Source of the DNA: an uncultured Ruminococcus sp.
Lineage (GTDB): Bacteria; Bacillota; Clostridia; Oscillospirales; Ruminococcaceae
Direction of reading: 5' to 3'
NCBI GenBank assembly: GCA_947169885.1
Contig: CAMVRM010000006.1
Span: 1 to 64,000 of the forward strand
Length of the DNA stretch: 64,000 nt
Positions 15,961 through 25,120 of this stretch are shown one piece after another. Both the position numbers and the translations under genes were made by a program. Every line of letters starts with the position of its first letter. Position 1 is the first letter of the stretch. The notes under the pieces were generated by a model, which worked only from the letters and a program-made list of their open reading frames with translations, was not told the DNA's origin and searched no databases.

Positions 15961-17313
15961 TTATTCTTGATGAAGGATTTTAATCTTCTTAGCATTCTCA
16001 GCTTGCGTGTTTAAAATCGCAACAATATTTGGCGGACTCTTGATTATAGCATCAATGTCCTCTTTTTCCAGCGTAAGAATACACAGATTCATATCTTCCA
16101 TTATCCGACGAGCGTAAAGCTTTGCATCGGATGTAAGGTGACCAGTTGTCATCATTACTATCGCATTACTTTTCAGCATATGTGACAATCCTACTTCTTT
16201 AGCAACCATATCAATTGTGACGGTGGTAGTGTTTTTGCACTGGACCTGCCAACGGTTATAAATAAGATGTGTAGAATCAAACAGAACATCTACTTCTGCA
16301 CCACCTATTTGAATATCACGATATCTTGTTTTCATAAAATCTAAGCCTATAATCTTCATAACCTTGATAGCGAATGCCTCCAAAGCAAGACCTTTCTTGT
16401 ACTTATCGTCAGAGTCTATTTCTTCACGCAGGACGGCAAAGGATTTACAATATGCCTCGACCAGCGGGCTACCGACCTGATCCTTGAACTGTTCAAGCAA
16501 TGGTTTTATAACCTCTTGCTTTGTTTTATCGGTCAAGTTGACCATGTAGGGTTTTGCTCCACGTCCATCAGTAGTCTTTTCAGCCTCAATAAGATATTTA
16601 TCCTTCAATGGTTTTATGACCTTGTTTGCAAATGATTTTTCGGAAAACTCAAAATTGAACGTCGCAGTGGCAAGCTTTCGCACTTCTGTTGCCACAAGAG
16701 CCTCATCTGTTGCTGCATTACAAAGTGCCAAAAGAAAATAATACTGATCTGGAGGCAATTCACGAAGAGGACCAATTTCCCCACTCTGAATACCAATTAA
16801 TTCAGCAAGCTTGGTCTCATTGATGTGCCAGCCGATGAGAATGTCTGCCTTTTCCAGCCATAGTTTCATAACTTGTGCGTTATTAGATGTCTGCTTTAAC
16901 TGGAATCCTTGATCTATAAGGGCTCTGTTAACTGATTCGTTTGTTGCTGTATTGCCGCTTAAATCAAGCTGTCGCAGAGTTTCAATCAGCTTCAATCCGT
17001 TTAAGTACAGTAGGATTTTCTTTGCAAAAGTTCTGTGTAATTCATCTTCATCATGGATTTTTGATAATTCCTTACCCATTTCTGTAAAATAAACAACGCC
17101 TTCAGTAACAATCCCGTAAGATGTTAATGCGATTTTCATATTACCAGCCATTTTTGTCGGCTGTTTTGAGGACGAAAAATATTTACTAGCCAAAATGCTT
17201 GTGAATTCAGATATTGTTTTTCCTTCGTTTTCTCCTATCACCTGTAATATATCTGCAAGGTTTGTGATATTTGGTGAAAATTGTGAGCCAAAAGGCAATT
17301 CGTTTTCTATCAT
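15961..17313 (-). CDS. Restriction endonuclease with Mrr-like C-terminal nuclease domain
   Basis: A 450-residue protein encoded 2 nt after a C5 methyltransferase gene; its RBS (GGAGG) lies inside the end of that gene. Residues about 1-290 contain winged-helix-like segments (KTISEFTSILASKYF, LATATFNFEFSEKSFANKVI). Residues about 320-425 form a PD-(D/E)XK core of the Mrr type: GLALEAFAIKVMKIIG, the acidic GAEVDVLF and WQVQCKN with the Q-x-K variant. Together with two methyltransferases it is read as the endonuclease of a type II system. The recognition sequence cannot be deduced. Confidence 0.8.
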   Translation of the reverse strand: MIENELPFGSQFSPNITNLADILQVIGENEGKTISEFTSILASKYFSSSKQPTKMAGNMKIALTSYGIVTEGVVYFTEMGKELSKIHDEDELHRTFAKKILLYLNGLKLIETLRQLDLSGNTATNESVNRALIDQGFQLKQTSNNAQVMKLWLEKADILIGWHINETKLAELIGIQSGEIGPLRELPPDQYYFLLALCNAATDEALVATEVRKLATATFNFEFSEKSFANKVIKPLKDKYLIEAEKTTDGRGAKPYMVNLTDKTKQEVIKPLLEQFKDQVGSPLVEAYCKSFAVLREEIDSDDKYKKGLALEAFAIKVMKIIGLDFMKTRYRDIQIGGAEVDVLFDSTHLIYNRWQVQCKNTTTVTIDMVAKEVGLSHMLKSNAIVMMTTGHLTSDAKLYARRIMEDMNLCILTLEKEDIDAIIKSPPNIVAILNTQAENAKKIKILHQE

Positions 17314-17315
17314 TG

Positions 17316-18380
17316 CTATTTTCCTCCAAAGTACTGTTTCTTAATTGCGTTAGCCATAACCTCTGCCATTTTCACCGGAACTGCATTTCCTACTTGTCTC
17401 CACTGGTCGGAAAAACTTCCTGTCAACTCGTATTTATCGTCAAAGGTCTGTATACGTTTAATTTCATTGATTCGCAAATAACGATTTTTCCAATGAAATG
17501 GTCCCATGTTATCAGACCAAGTAGCTTGAATGGTCCAAGACGGTCTGTCTGGACTGAGTTTTAGTAGAAAAGACCAATATCTTGACCGCCATTTAAACTT
17601 TGGTTCAGGATAGCCTCGTTCCGCTGTCAAATACAGATAATTCTCGCCAGGTGGTATCAGTTTAAGCAAATCTTTATGCTTAGCACCTGCTTGTCGGTCT
17701 ATGTCCTCCGGCAAATCAAAATCCAAATCTCCAATCACCTCTCCACAGGTTACCCATGGTTTTTTGTTTTTCTTATCATCTTCCGTACACTTTTCTGGAT
17801 TATAGTGAGTTTCTTCTGGGAAGATAAAGGGATCCCCTTCGCCTTTTTTTATCCCCACACATAAAAAGCGTTCTCTCGTCTGAGGCACTCCGTAATTTGC
17901 CGTGTTTACAACCTTGTAGGTGATATCGTATCCAAACTCATCCGCTTTTTCTTTAAGCAAATCAAATGCCGGCTTATGTGGTTTATATACAAAACCGAAC
18001 ACATTCTCAAACATAAAGACTTTTGGACGTATTTCATCAAGTGCCCTAAAGTATTCATAAAGTGTAAATGAGTTTTTATCATCCAATGCCCGCTTAAAAT
18101 CTGTTCTATAGAACCGTGATTTAGAATATGCTGGGCAAGGAGGTCCACCGACAAGGACGTCAACATCGTCCAATGCCATTCCAATCCTCGCCAATTCCGC
18201 TTTATAATCAACTTTTCGAATGTCTTCACAGACAACAAGATTTCCAACAAAATTATTACTAAGCGTTTCACATGCAGGCTTCCAGTTGTCTGTCGACATA
18301 CATATTTTAAATCCAGCATTACGAAAGCCGCAGTCAATTCCTCCTCCGCCAGAGAATATACTCAAAACATTAGGTATCAC
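17316..18380 (-). CDS. C5 cytosine methyltransferase 1 of the R-M system
   Basis: A 354-residue enzyme starting at a GTG that overlaps the stop of the previous gene (GTGA). Motifs: I (LSIFSGGGGIDCGF), IV (GGPPCPAYS, catalytic Cys), VI (FMFENVFGF), VIII (PQTRERFLCVG) and X (QVGNAVP). The region RYWSFLLKLSPDRPSWTIQA is shared with its partner at 18377-19435, so the two arose by duplication but have diverged target-recognition segments. A pair of C5 enzymes usually protects the two strands of an asymmetric site. Confidence 0.9.
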   Translation of the reverse strand: MIPNVLSIFSGGGGIDCGFRNAGFKICMSTDNWKPACETLSNNFVGNLVVCEDIRKVDYKAELARIGMALDDVDVLVGGPPCPAYSKSRFYRTDFKRALDDKNSFTLYEYFRALDEIRPKVFMFENVFGFVYKPHKPAFDLLKEKADEFGYDITYKVVNTANYGVPQTRERFLCVGIKKGEGDPFIFPEETHYNPEKCTEDDKKNKKPWVTCGEVIGDLDFDLPEDIDRQAGAKHKDLLKLIPPGENYLYLTAERGYPEPKFKWRSRYWSFLLKLSPDRPSWTIQATWSDNMGPFHWKNRYLRINEIKRIQTFDDKYELTGSFSDQWRQVGNAVPVKMAEVMANAIKKQYFGGK

Positions 18381-19435
18381 TCTAAACTCTCCTTCACGAA
18401 TTCAATCATTGCTTTTCCCATCAATGATGGCACCGCATTTCCTATTTGTTTCTGTATTGATCTCCGTGTACCATAAAACTGATATCCCTTTGGAAAAGCC
18501 TGCAATGCCGCAACTTCAGGAACTCGCAGGCGACGATTATCCCAGTGGAATGGCCCTATCCACGGACCAGGCGATGCAGTTATTGTCCATGATGGCAGTT
18601 CTGGAGACAATTTGAGCAAGAAACTCCAGTATCTTTTTTCTGCGACAAACTTAGGATTGGGATAACCATACCAAGCAGTTAAAGCCTTATAGTTCATTCC
18701 CGGAGGCACTTCACAAAGATCATTATAATATGTTCCGCCTTCTGTCACTTCCTCTGGCTCAAAGTATTCAGAACCTTCATATCCTCCAATGACATCTCCT
18801 GCGTTCACATATGGTTTTAAACCGAGCATTTCACAAACGTCTGGTGCTGCGTGTGTTTTTATCGGTTCGCTACGTTTAAATTCTTTTTTTGATCCAAGAA
18901 TAAATAGTCTTTTCCTTTTCTGAGCAACACCATAGTCAAGCGCATTTGCTCTAACAACCCGATAGTTATATTCGTTTTCTTTTATGATATCAAGGAAACG
19001 ATCCACTATCACCTTATTCGTAGGATGAAGCAGACTTTCTACATTTTCAAATACGAATCCATCTGGTTGTAAATCCGTTACTACACGGAGATACTCATTC
19101 ACCAATGTTGCTCTCGGATCATCAATTCCACGGCGAGTCTCATGACCCACCCAGTATCCTGCTTTTGAAAATGGCTGACACGGTGCTCCGCCAATAACGA
19201 TAAACTTGTCATGCTCGTGTTTTTCAAGTATTTCCTTGAATTTAAAACTATCTATTTGATGAAGATCTCCCTCAATAATTTCGGTTTGAGCGAATTGTTT
19301 ATTGAGTTTAAGTGTCTCAATACAATCATGCTCAATATCAGTACTTGAAACTACTGGTACACCTGCCTCAAAACTAGCTACATCGAGCCCACCCGCTCCT
19401 GAAAAAAGGCTTATGGCCACTATATTATTTCCCAT
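18377..19435 (-). CDS. C5 cytosine methyltransferase 2 of the R-M system
   Basis: A 352-residue enzyme, first gene of the R-M operon. Motifs: I (ISLFSGAGGLDVA), IV (GGAPCQPFSKAGYW), VI (FVFENVESLL), VIII (AQKRKRLFILG) and X (QIGNAVP). It overlaps methyltransferase 1 by 4 bp. Being translated before the endonuclease fits the usual need for methylation to precede cleavage. A minus-strand TATAAT lies near 19463-19468. Confidence 0.9.
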   Translation of the reverse strand: MGNNIVAISLFSGAGGLDVASFEAGVPVVSSTDIEHDCIETLKLNKQFAQTEIIEGDLHQIDSFKFKEILEKHEHDKFIVIGGAPCQPFSKAGYWVGHETRRGIDDPRATLVNEYLRVVTDLQPDGFVFENVESLLHPTNKVIVDRFLDIIKENEYNYRVVRANALDYGVAQKRKRLFILGSKKEFKRSEPIKTHAAPDVCEMLGLKPYVNAGDVIGGYEGSEYFEPEEVTEGGTYYNDLCEVPPGMNYKALTAWYGYPNPKFVAEKRYWSFLLKLSPELPSWTITASPGPWIGPFHWDNRRLRVPEVAALQAFPKGYQFYGTRRSIQKQIGNAVPSLMGKAMIEFVKESLE

Positions 19436-19954
19436 AATTAATCCTCAACTCCAAATGTCTATTATAATGTACTATTCCCGTTTCTTACCCATTCGTTTAG
19501 TTTGGACTTATAATATTTCACAACTTCCCTATCTTGTAAGCTGTTATATCCAGTTGCAGATGCCGACATTTATAACGCCTAGGTGATCGGATACTTCCGT
19601 AATGCTTATTCGTTTTTATTTTTATTGTTAATCATATTGCAACACATTCTAAAACACAATGCTATATATATTTTATTATAACATACTCAAAGCGGATTTT
19701 CAAGTGCTTCGTATGATTTCATGGTAATTATAAGCTTTAGTTTTATATCTTTCCAACTTCTGTTGTTCCTAGAGCCTGTCCTTATCGCGCTTGCGCTAAG
19801 TATATTATCTTGCACGCTTAAACTTGAATTTGGATTATCCCTATATTTGCGACGAAACTGGTCTTTTATCTACATAAAGTTTTTTACACAGCACTTGTAT
19901 ACGAAGAACCTTGCCATCCGTGCACTGCTCAGTTTCCTCGTCCGTTCTGTAGCC
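19436..19954. other. Intergenic region with degenerate coding fragment
   Basis: Besides the R-M promoter end, bases about 19715-19965 on the minus strand hold a broken reading frame: MARFFVYKCCVKNFM, a TAG, then IKDQFRRKYRDNPNSSLS and further codons to a TGA near 19710. It directly follows the XRE stop in another frame and may be the remnant of a different gene end. I recognise nothing else. Confidence 0.35.
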
Positions 19955-20773
19955 TCAATTATTTCCTTCAAAGAAAGCGTACAACTCATTCCCATTATCT
20001 GTAAACCCATTAAACAGTTCATACATTTCCTGTTCCGACACTCCCATCTTCACCATCATCAACGCCACAGCATCCATAGGCGTTTCTATCTCAACATCGC
20101 CAGCCTTGACCTGATCGAGCAATTCAACCATGAAACCAGTCATTTCGTTGCTCTCAGCTATCACAGATGGCACGCTCTTTTCGGCATTAGCAGCATTAGC
20201 ATTATACACATCACGCAAGATCTGATTGAACCGCTCCGCAATACGGTACCGCAGAAACTCGTCCTCATCGACCTTAGTCTCGTTTATGTAGTTCATCGCC
20301 GCACCGTACCTCTCCGGCATACCTGCACCCGCTACATAATTCTCCACACCTCGCTGCACGACTGCGGTGAGGTTATTTATCGTGTTGATCGACTTTGCAG
20401 CAAGCTGCTTCACATAAATATCTATCGCATTAATCAGATTGCTGAACTCGCTATGCTCGATCAGCTGACTCACAAGTTCGTTGTCCTGCCGCTTGGCAAG
20501 CAGAACTTCAATAGCTTTATCGGACAACCCCAGCGCTTTCAGCTCTATGTTTTTGGTTATGCGGCTCTCTGTAAACCCGAGCAGATAGTCCGTAGGCACT
20601 TCAAAGAACTTCGCAAGTTCGATGATACGACTATACCCAACATCACGTCCGCTGTCGTTTTCAAGACCGTTCAAAACAGCCTCGGATATGCCTGTCATCT
20701 GCGCAAGCTGCTTGGTGGTCAAATGCCGCTCCACACGCATATCTTTTATCTTTTCGCCCATAGTTGTTTTCAT
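19955..20773 (-). CDS. XRE-family transcriptional regulator (nested-element copy)
   Basis: A 272-residue paralogue of 7837-8709, started at ATG 20773 with AAAGGAG 8 nt upstream. The HTH (LTTKQLAQMTGISEAVLNGLE, YSRIIELAKFFEVPTDYLLG) is almost the same, implying similar operators. The C-terminal end differs: after MGVSEQEM it closes with YELFNGFTDNGNELYAFFEG. It is divergent from the nested element's HTH/Xis/Mob genes. Confidence 0.85.
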   Translation of the reverse strand: MKTTMGEKIKDMRVERHLTTKQLAQMTGISEAVLNGLENDSGRDVGYSRIIELAKFFEVPTDYLLGFTESRITKNIELKALGLSDKAIEVLLAKRQDNELVSQLIEHSEFSNLINAIDIYVKQLAAKSINTINNLTAVVQRGVENYVAGAGMPERYGAAMNYINETKVDEDEFLRYRIAERFNQILRDVYNANAANAEKSVPSVIAESNEMTGFMVELLDQVKAGDVEIETPMDAVALMMVKMGVSEQEMYELFNGFTDNGNELYAFFEGNN

Positions 20774-21079
20774 CGCAAACGCTCCTTTCGTTGTTATTAT
20801 CATCATTATAACACATCAGATGTTCATAATTTGCATATCTGAATTATTATCATCATTATTCCACATATGAAATTTCTGAGCCTAAACAAGAATTATTTTC
20901 GGATTATGGAACATACGGCACGAGCCTATTTTATCTGATATAATGGATAATGAAAGATGATATTAGCACTAATATCACGCTTTTTGAAACAGCAAACCAG
21001 CCGTCGCCTTGCAACCAACGCTATCCGCTCGGCGGTAGGAGTGAGCACTTCGGCACAAAAACGAAAGGGGAAGATGAAC
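20774..21079. promoter_or_regulatory. Divergent control region of the nested-element module
   Basis: Shares TTATCATCATTATTCCACAT (20845-20864) and GGAACATACGGCACGAG (about 20908-20924) with the host island's control region, and has a TGATATAAT extended -10 at about 20936-20944 before the rightward genes. The shared blocks stand out because the DNA between them is not conserved. Confidence 0.6.
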
Positions 21080-21280
21080 ATGGCAAAAGCAAATCTAATC
21101 ATTCGTGAGGAACTAAAAGAAAGAGGGGTGCGCCACTGGGAGTTGGCGCATGAACTCGGCGTATCGGAGCAGACACTCGTGCGCTGGCTGAGGTTTGAAC
21201 TCAGCGATGACAAGCAGCTGGATATGCTGACGAAGGTCGAGGCTATTGCAAAGAGGAAGGAGAACGCTATTAACGATTAA
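21080..21280 (+). CDS. Small helix-turn-helix protein (nested-element copy)
   Basis: A 66-residue paralogue of 9128-9328: MAKANLIIREELKERGVRHW, then HTH WELAHELGVSEQTLVRWLR. The ATG at 21080 is 6 nt after another in-frame ATG; the spacing from GAAAGGGGAAG favours 21080. Its 3' end overlaps the excisionase-like gene. Confidence 0.75.
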   Translation: MAKANLIIREELKERGVRHWELAHELGVSEQTLVRWLRFELSDDKQLDMLTKVEAIAKRKENAIND

Positions 21281-21560
21281 ACAGAGAAACGAACTTATAG
21301 CGGCGGTGTCCGCATTACTGGAAAAGATGATACCTGTGGAGGACGAGCGCCAGACAATCACCGTGAGCAAACCTGCGTTTCCCGAAATGCTGACCATAAA
21401 AGAATGCGCTGCACTTGTGTCCGGCCTGACCGAGCACACCGTGAGAATGCTTGTCAAGCAGGGCAAGGTGAAATACATACGCTGCGGTGAAGGTGCGAGG
21501 GGGAAAATCTTAGTGAGCAAGGACAGTCTACTGAAATACCTCAGCGCAGTGTGCGCATAA
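21246..21560 (+). CDS. Excisionase-like MerR-type HTH protein (nested-element copy)
   Basis: Paralogue of 9318-9608 with MLTIKECAALVSGLTEHTVR and KILVSKDSLLKYLSAV. The codon that is a TTG start in the other copy is TTA here (21273-21275), although AAGGAG is still in front of it. Translation may use the TTG at 21246, a rare ATT at 21279, or be reduced; the coordinates given use 21246. Likely role: control of excision or mobilisation. Confidence 0.65.
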   Translation: MQRGRRTLLTIKQRNELIAAVSALLEKMIPVEDERQTITVSKPAFPEMLTIKECAALVSGLTEHTVRMLVKQGKVKYIRCGEGARGKILVSKDSLLKYLSAVCA

Positions 21561-21733
21561 AGAATCGGGCAACGCCCGAAACCGCATGGGAGGGCGCAGC
21601 CCGACCAAAAGGGGTGCAGAGGAACCGCTGCCGCAAAGGCTTTTGTCGCTCCTCCGAGGAGTGACAAAAGTATCTTTGCGTTAGTAGTGGCAGCCGATTT
21701 CAGCGAGAACTGCGTACCCCCACGAAAGGAGAA
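21561..21733 (+). other. Putative oriT region (copy 2)
   Basis: Conserved with 9609-9780: hairpin TCGGGC AAC GCCCGA (21565-21579), inverted repeat CTTTTGTCGCTCC (21640-21652) / GGAGTGACAAAAG (21658-21670) and the following TATCTTTGCGTTAGTAGTG. The loop bases differ between the copies while both stems are kept, which supports a functional structure. Confidence 0.55.
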
Positions 21734-23047
21734 ATGCTTATAAAAAGATCAATCAGCGGACGTATCGACAAAGGAAGCATCAGTCACAACAATCGTGTGT
21801 TCATAGCCTCAAATGTCGATAAAAGCCGCACACACGAAAATATTACGTTAGTCCGCGAGGACATTCAATCGGTTTATCACGAACTTTTCGATAAGGCTCT
21901 CGCCGATTACAACGCCCGTCAGAAGCGAAAAGACCGTCGCATCAAAAACTACTATGAACATATCAACCACAGCAAGCAGGAGAAGCCGTTTTATGAGGTG
22001 ATCTTCCAGATCGGCAACACGGAGGACACCCATTGCGGAACGCCCGAAGCTGCTGTCGCAACGAAAGCCTTGACCGACTTCATTAAGGGATTCCAACAGC
22101 GCAATCCGCACATAAGGGTATTCAACGCCGTCATTCACCTGGACGAGGAAACGCCGCACGTCCATATCAACTTCGTTCCGTTCGCCACCAATCAGACGAG
22201 GGGGCTGTCCACACGCAACTCGCTATCGAAGGCGCTGGAGCAGCAGGGGTTCAAGGGCGAGGGCAAGATGAACACCTGCACCAAGCAGTGGGTCGAGCAT
22301 GAAAAGAAACAGCTTGCCGAGGTCATGAAAGGCTATGGTATTGAGTGGGAAAAGCTCGGCACACATGAACAGCACCTTGATGTTCTTGATTACAAAAAGA
22401 AGATGAGGGCTCGTGAGGTCGCGGTGCTTGAAAATAAAGTCGAGTGTACTCAGCATCAGCTGGAATCCACCGAACGTGTCCTTCGTGATGCCGACGAGAC
22501 TCTTGCACGGCTTGATCAAGAGTACGCAGAAAAGACAGAAGCTGTTGAACAGTTAGACAGCGATATAACCGACAAGTCTGCGGAGCTGGAGAGTGCCACC
22601 CAACAGCTTTCGGTCAATCAGCAATTGTTGCAAGTAACTTCGGCGAAAATCGCTCAAATCAATGACATTGATAGCATTATCGTTAAACACTCCGCTATTG
22701 GCAGCAAGGTCACACTGTCGGAGATGGACTACAACAGCATCGTTGAACTTGCAAAGAAAGAGTTGGCTGCCGAGCATGATTCGGCTGAAAAAGATGACGA
22801 GATATACCGTCTGAAAGAGATACTTCAAGCCCTCAACAAAGAAAAAGCCTTATGGACTGACGAGAGATCGGCACTCCATAAGACGATTGACAAGCTGAGG
22901 TCGCAGGTGCGGGGGCTGACAGATCAGCTTTCTGCGCTCAAGGCGAAATATGATAGGGTCATGGAGTTTGTTGAGAAGTTCGACCTCAAGGAAAAGCTTG
23001 CCAACTTCTTGCACCCCATCAGTAACATAAAAAAACACAGACGATGA
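21734..23047 (+). CDS. MOBV-family relaxase (nested-element copy)
   Basis: A 437-residue relaxase very similar to 9781-11091, with the same HLDEETPHVHINFVPF metal site at about residues 135-150 and the same long C-terminal coiled coil. Differences are scattered through the protein, so the two copies have diverged for some time rather than arising from a fresh duplication. It should process its own oriT-like region and may act on the host island's as well. Confidence 0.88.
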   Translation: MLIKRSISGRIDKGSISHNNRVFIASNVDKSRTHENITLVREDIQSVYHELFDKALADYNARQKRKDRRIKNYYEHINHSKQEKPFYEVIFQIGNTEDTHCGTPEAAVATKALTDFIKGFQQRNPHIRVFNAVIHLDEETPHVHINFVPFATNQTRGLSTRNSLSKALEQQGFKGEGKMNTCTKQWVEHEKKQLAEVMKGYGIEWEKLGTHEQHLDVLDYKKKMRAREVAVLENKVECTQHQLESTERVLRDADETLARLDQEYAEKTEAVEQLDSDITDKSAELESATQQLSVNQQLLQVTSAKIAQINDIDSIIVKHSAIGSKVTLSEMDYNSIVELAKKELAAEHDSAEKDDEIYRLKEILQALNKEKALWTDERSALHKTIDKLRSQVRGLTDQLSALKAKYDRVMEFVEKFDLKEKLANFLHPISNIKKHRR

Positions 23048-23104
23048 AACTATCAATGATAACAAAACGATCAAGCACTGCGGTGCGCCGCAGAACGGAG
23101 GTAT

Positions 23105-23332
23105 ATGAATAGATTAGACATTTTTGAATACGCCGAACAGCACAAGGGCTGTCCCAAGCACACCAACGAATACGAGATAGGCGGAAAGAAGTACATAGTC
23201 CACAGCCACTTTGTCGGTCAGAAGGATATTGACAAGGTGCTGTCTGATATAGCTGTCAGTCGTGCGCTGTCCGATGTGCTGTATAACAATAATGCTAACG
23301 CCGATATAAAAACAAACGGAAATTTAGCGTAG
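23105..23332 (+). CDS. Unknown 75-aa protein between mob and recombinase
   Basis: The product begins MNRLDIFEYAEQHKGCPKHT and has a central YEIGGKKYIVHSHFVGQKDI. An excellent RBS (GGAGG, 4 nt) precedes the ATG. It has no counterpart in the host island's module. The length and place suggest an accessory to the serine recombinase, but I do not recognise a family. Confidence 0.55.
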   Translation: MNRLDIFEYAEQHKGCPKHTNEYEIGGKKYIVHSHFVGQKDIDKVLSDIAVSRALSDVLYNNNANADIKTNGNLA

Positions 23333-23349
23333 AATATAGGTTCAGGGTA

Positions 23350-23378
23350 TTGCCATGTTCGATATTCTATGATATAAT
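23350..23378 (+). promoter_or_regulatory. Promoter of the serine recombinase gene
   Basis: TTGCCA (23350-23355), a 17-bp spacer and TATAAT (23373-23378) with an upstream TGA forming an extended -10. It is laid out like the tyrosine integrase promoter at 11142-11170. Confidence 0.75.
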
Positions 23379-23424
23379 AGAAGTATCGGATATGGCTGCT
23401 TTGAATGCGAAAGGAGTTTTAATT

Positions 23425-25092
23425 ATGGCAAAGCAGACCATATATAATGCAGGGATATACGTTAGACTTTCTCAGGAAGATATGAGGGCCGGCGAATCCC
23501 TTTCAATAGAGAATCAGAAGCTGATACTGACCAAGTATGTCAAGGAACAGGGCTGGAATCTCATCGATATTTATGTTGATGACGGATTTAGCGGAACAAG
23601 TTTTGTCAGACCAGGTGTGCAGAGGTTACTGAATGATGCTCAGAACGGAACGATCAATCTCATTATCTGCAAAGACCTTTCTCGTTTCGGAAGAAATTAC
23701 ATTGAGGTCGGCAGGTATGTTGACTACATATTCCCATCATACAATATCCGTTTTATCGCGCTTAATGATAACGTTGATACCGCGAACAAGGACAGCACTG
23801 CGCTGGATATGATGCCGATAGTCAACTTGTTCAACGAGTGGCACGCCGCTTCTACGAGCAAGAAGATAAAGGCTGTTATCGAGGCTAATGCTAAGGCTGG
23901 AAGGTACAGAACAACATTTGCACCATACGGATATTTAAAAGGCGATGACCCGAATCATCTGCCGGTGATCGACCCCGAAGCTGCTCCGATAGTGCTTAGA
24001 ATGTTTCAGATGAGAGCACAAGGCATAACACCAAGACACATCGCAGATGCTTTCAATGATGAACATATCGAACCGCCTTTAGATCATCAGTACAAGGTGA
24101 TCGGAAAAGTTTGCCCGAAGAAAACAAGTCACCTTTGGGATGGGGCTTCTGTAAGGGCAATGCTAAGTAATCAGATGTACCTCGGTGATCTTGTACAACA
24201 TAAAACCACCACAGTTTCCTACAAGAATCACAAGAATATCAAAAGGGACAAGAACGACTGGATAATTATCCCCAATACCCATGAGGCGATCATATCTCGT
24301 GAGTTATGGGACAGAGTCCGTGAGATCGAAGCATCTGTAAGTCAGGGCAAGAAAACTAAACGAGGCACAGTTGATCCGCTTAGCGGTCTTATGTTCTGTT
24401 CGGACTGTGGCGAGAAGATGAGGTTGATGTACAACAACACAACTAACGGCAGCAAGAAGAAGCCTCTCATTTATATCAGACAGAATTACAATTGCGGTAC
24501 CTACAATCGATTTGGCAAGCGTGCCTGCAAAAGTCACTACATCAAGATGAAGGATATGCACTCGATCATTATTTCCGACATCAAAATGAGAGCAAAGCTA
24601 GTTATCGATAATGAAGAAACAGCAAGAGCATATTTTCTGGCGCAGAAGGAGCAATATAATTCCGAGCAGTATGAAACAGACATAAATCATCTTAATGCTG
24701 CTAATAAGCGTCTTGCGGAACTTGAAAAGCTGATACCTTCGATATATGAGGATAAAATCATTGGAAAGATACCAGAAGACGTATGTGTTAATCTTCTTGA
24801 GAAGTATCAGGCGGAACAAAAGACACTAGCGAATGAAGTCGAGCGGATCAACACTAAGCTTTCTACAGCGAAGCAGGACAGGCAGGACGTTGAGGAGTAC
24901 ATCACGCGGCTGAAGAAATATGCTGATGTTCCCGAGCTCACAAGAGAAATGGCATTGGAGCTTATCGAGTACATAACCATTGATGAATACTCGGCTGACA
25001 GACCTCGTATTATTCACATCTATTACAAGCTGCTCGACAAGCCGCTGCCGAACAAAACAAGAATAGAAGTTGAAAACCCGATAAAGCGCTGA
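23425..25092 (+). CDS. Large serine recombinase (TnpX/TndX-like)
   Basis: A 555-residue protein from ATG 23425 (AAAGGAG 8 nt upstream). The resolvase domain (1-155) has YVRLSQED with catalytic S16, then IENQ, DDGFSGTSFVRPG and DLSRFGRNY. A recombinase domain follows (about 170-300), then a zinc ribbon (CSDCGEKM ... CGTYNRFGKRAC), a coiled coil (about 400-500) and a DUF4368-like end (LELIEYITIDE). These enzymes insert and excise circular elements at a 2-bp crossover. It lies next to the right end of the nested element, 29 bp before the GTGTGTCC arm, as expected for its own integrase. Confidence 0.92.
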   Translation: MAKQTIYNAGIYVRLSQEDMRAGESLSIENQKLILTKYVKEQGWNLIDIYVDDGFSGTSFVRPGVQRLLNDAQNGTINLIICKDLSRFGRNYIEVGRYVDYIFPSYNIRFIALNDNVDTANKDSTALDMMPIVNLFNEWHAASTSKKIKAVIEANAKAGRYRTTFAPYGYLKGDDPNHLPVIDPEAAPIVLRMFQMRAQGITPRHIADAFNDEHIEPPLDHQYKVIGKVCPKKTSHLWDGASVRAMLSNQMYLGDLVQHKTTTVSYKNHKNIKRDKNDWIIIPNTHEAIISRELWDRVREIEASVSQGKKTKRGTVDPLSGLMFCSDCGEKMRLMYNNTTNGSKKKPLIYIRQNYNCGTYNRFGKRACKSHYIKMKDMHSIIISDIKMRAKLVIDNEETARAYFLAQKEQYNSEQYETDINHLNAANKRLAELEKLIPSIYEDKIIGKIPEDVCVNLLEKYQAEQKTLANEVERINTKLSTAKQDRQDVEEYITRLKKYADVPELTREMALELIEYITIDEYSADRPRIIHIYYKLLDKPLPNKTRIEVENPIKR

Positions 25093-25120
25093 TTTAGGCG
25101 TTTTTGAGAATCATACGAAC

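Noticed and set aside
19721-20842. Long plus-strand frame of 373 codons opposite the XRE gene
   Set aside because: It is antisense to a clear XRE regulator with RBS, HTH and paralogue; the frame is open only as a shadow.
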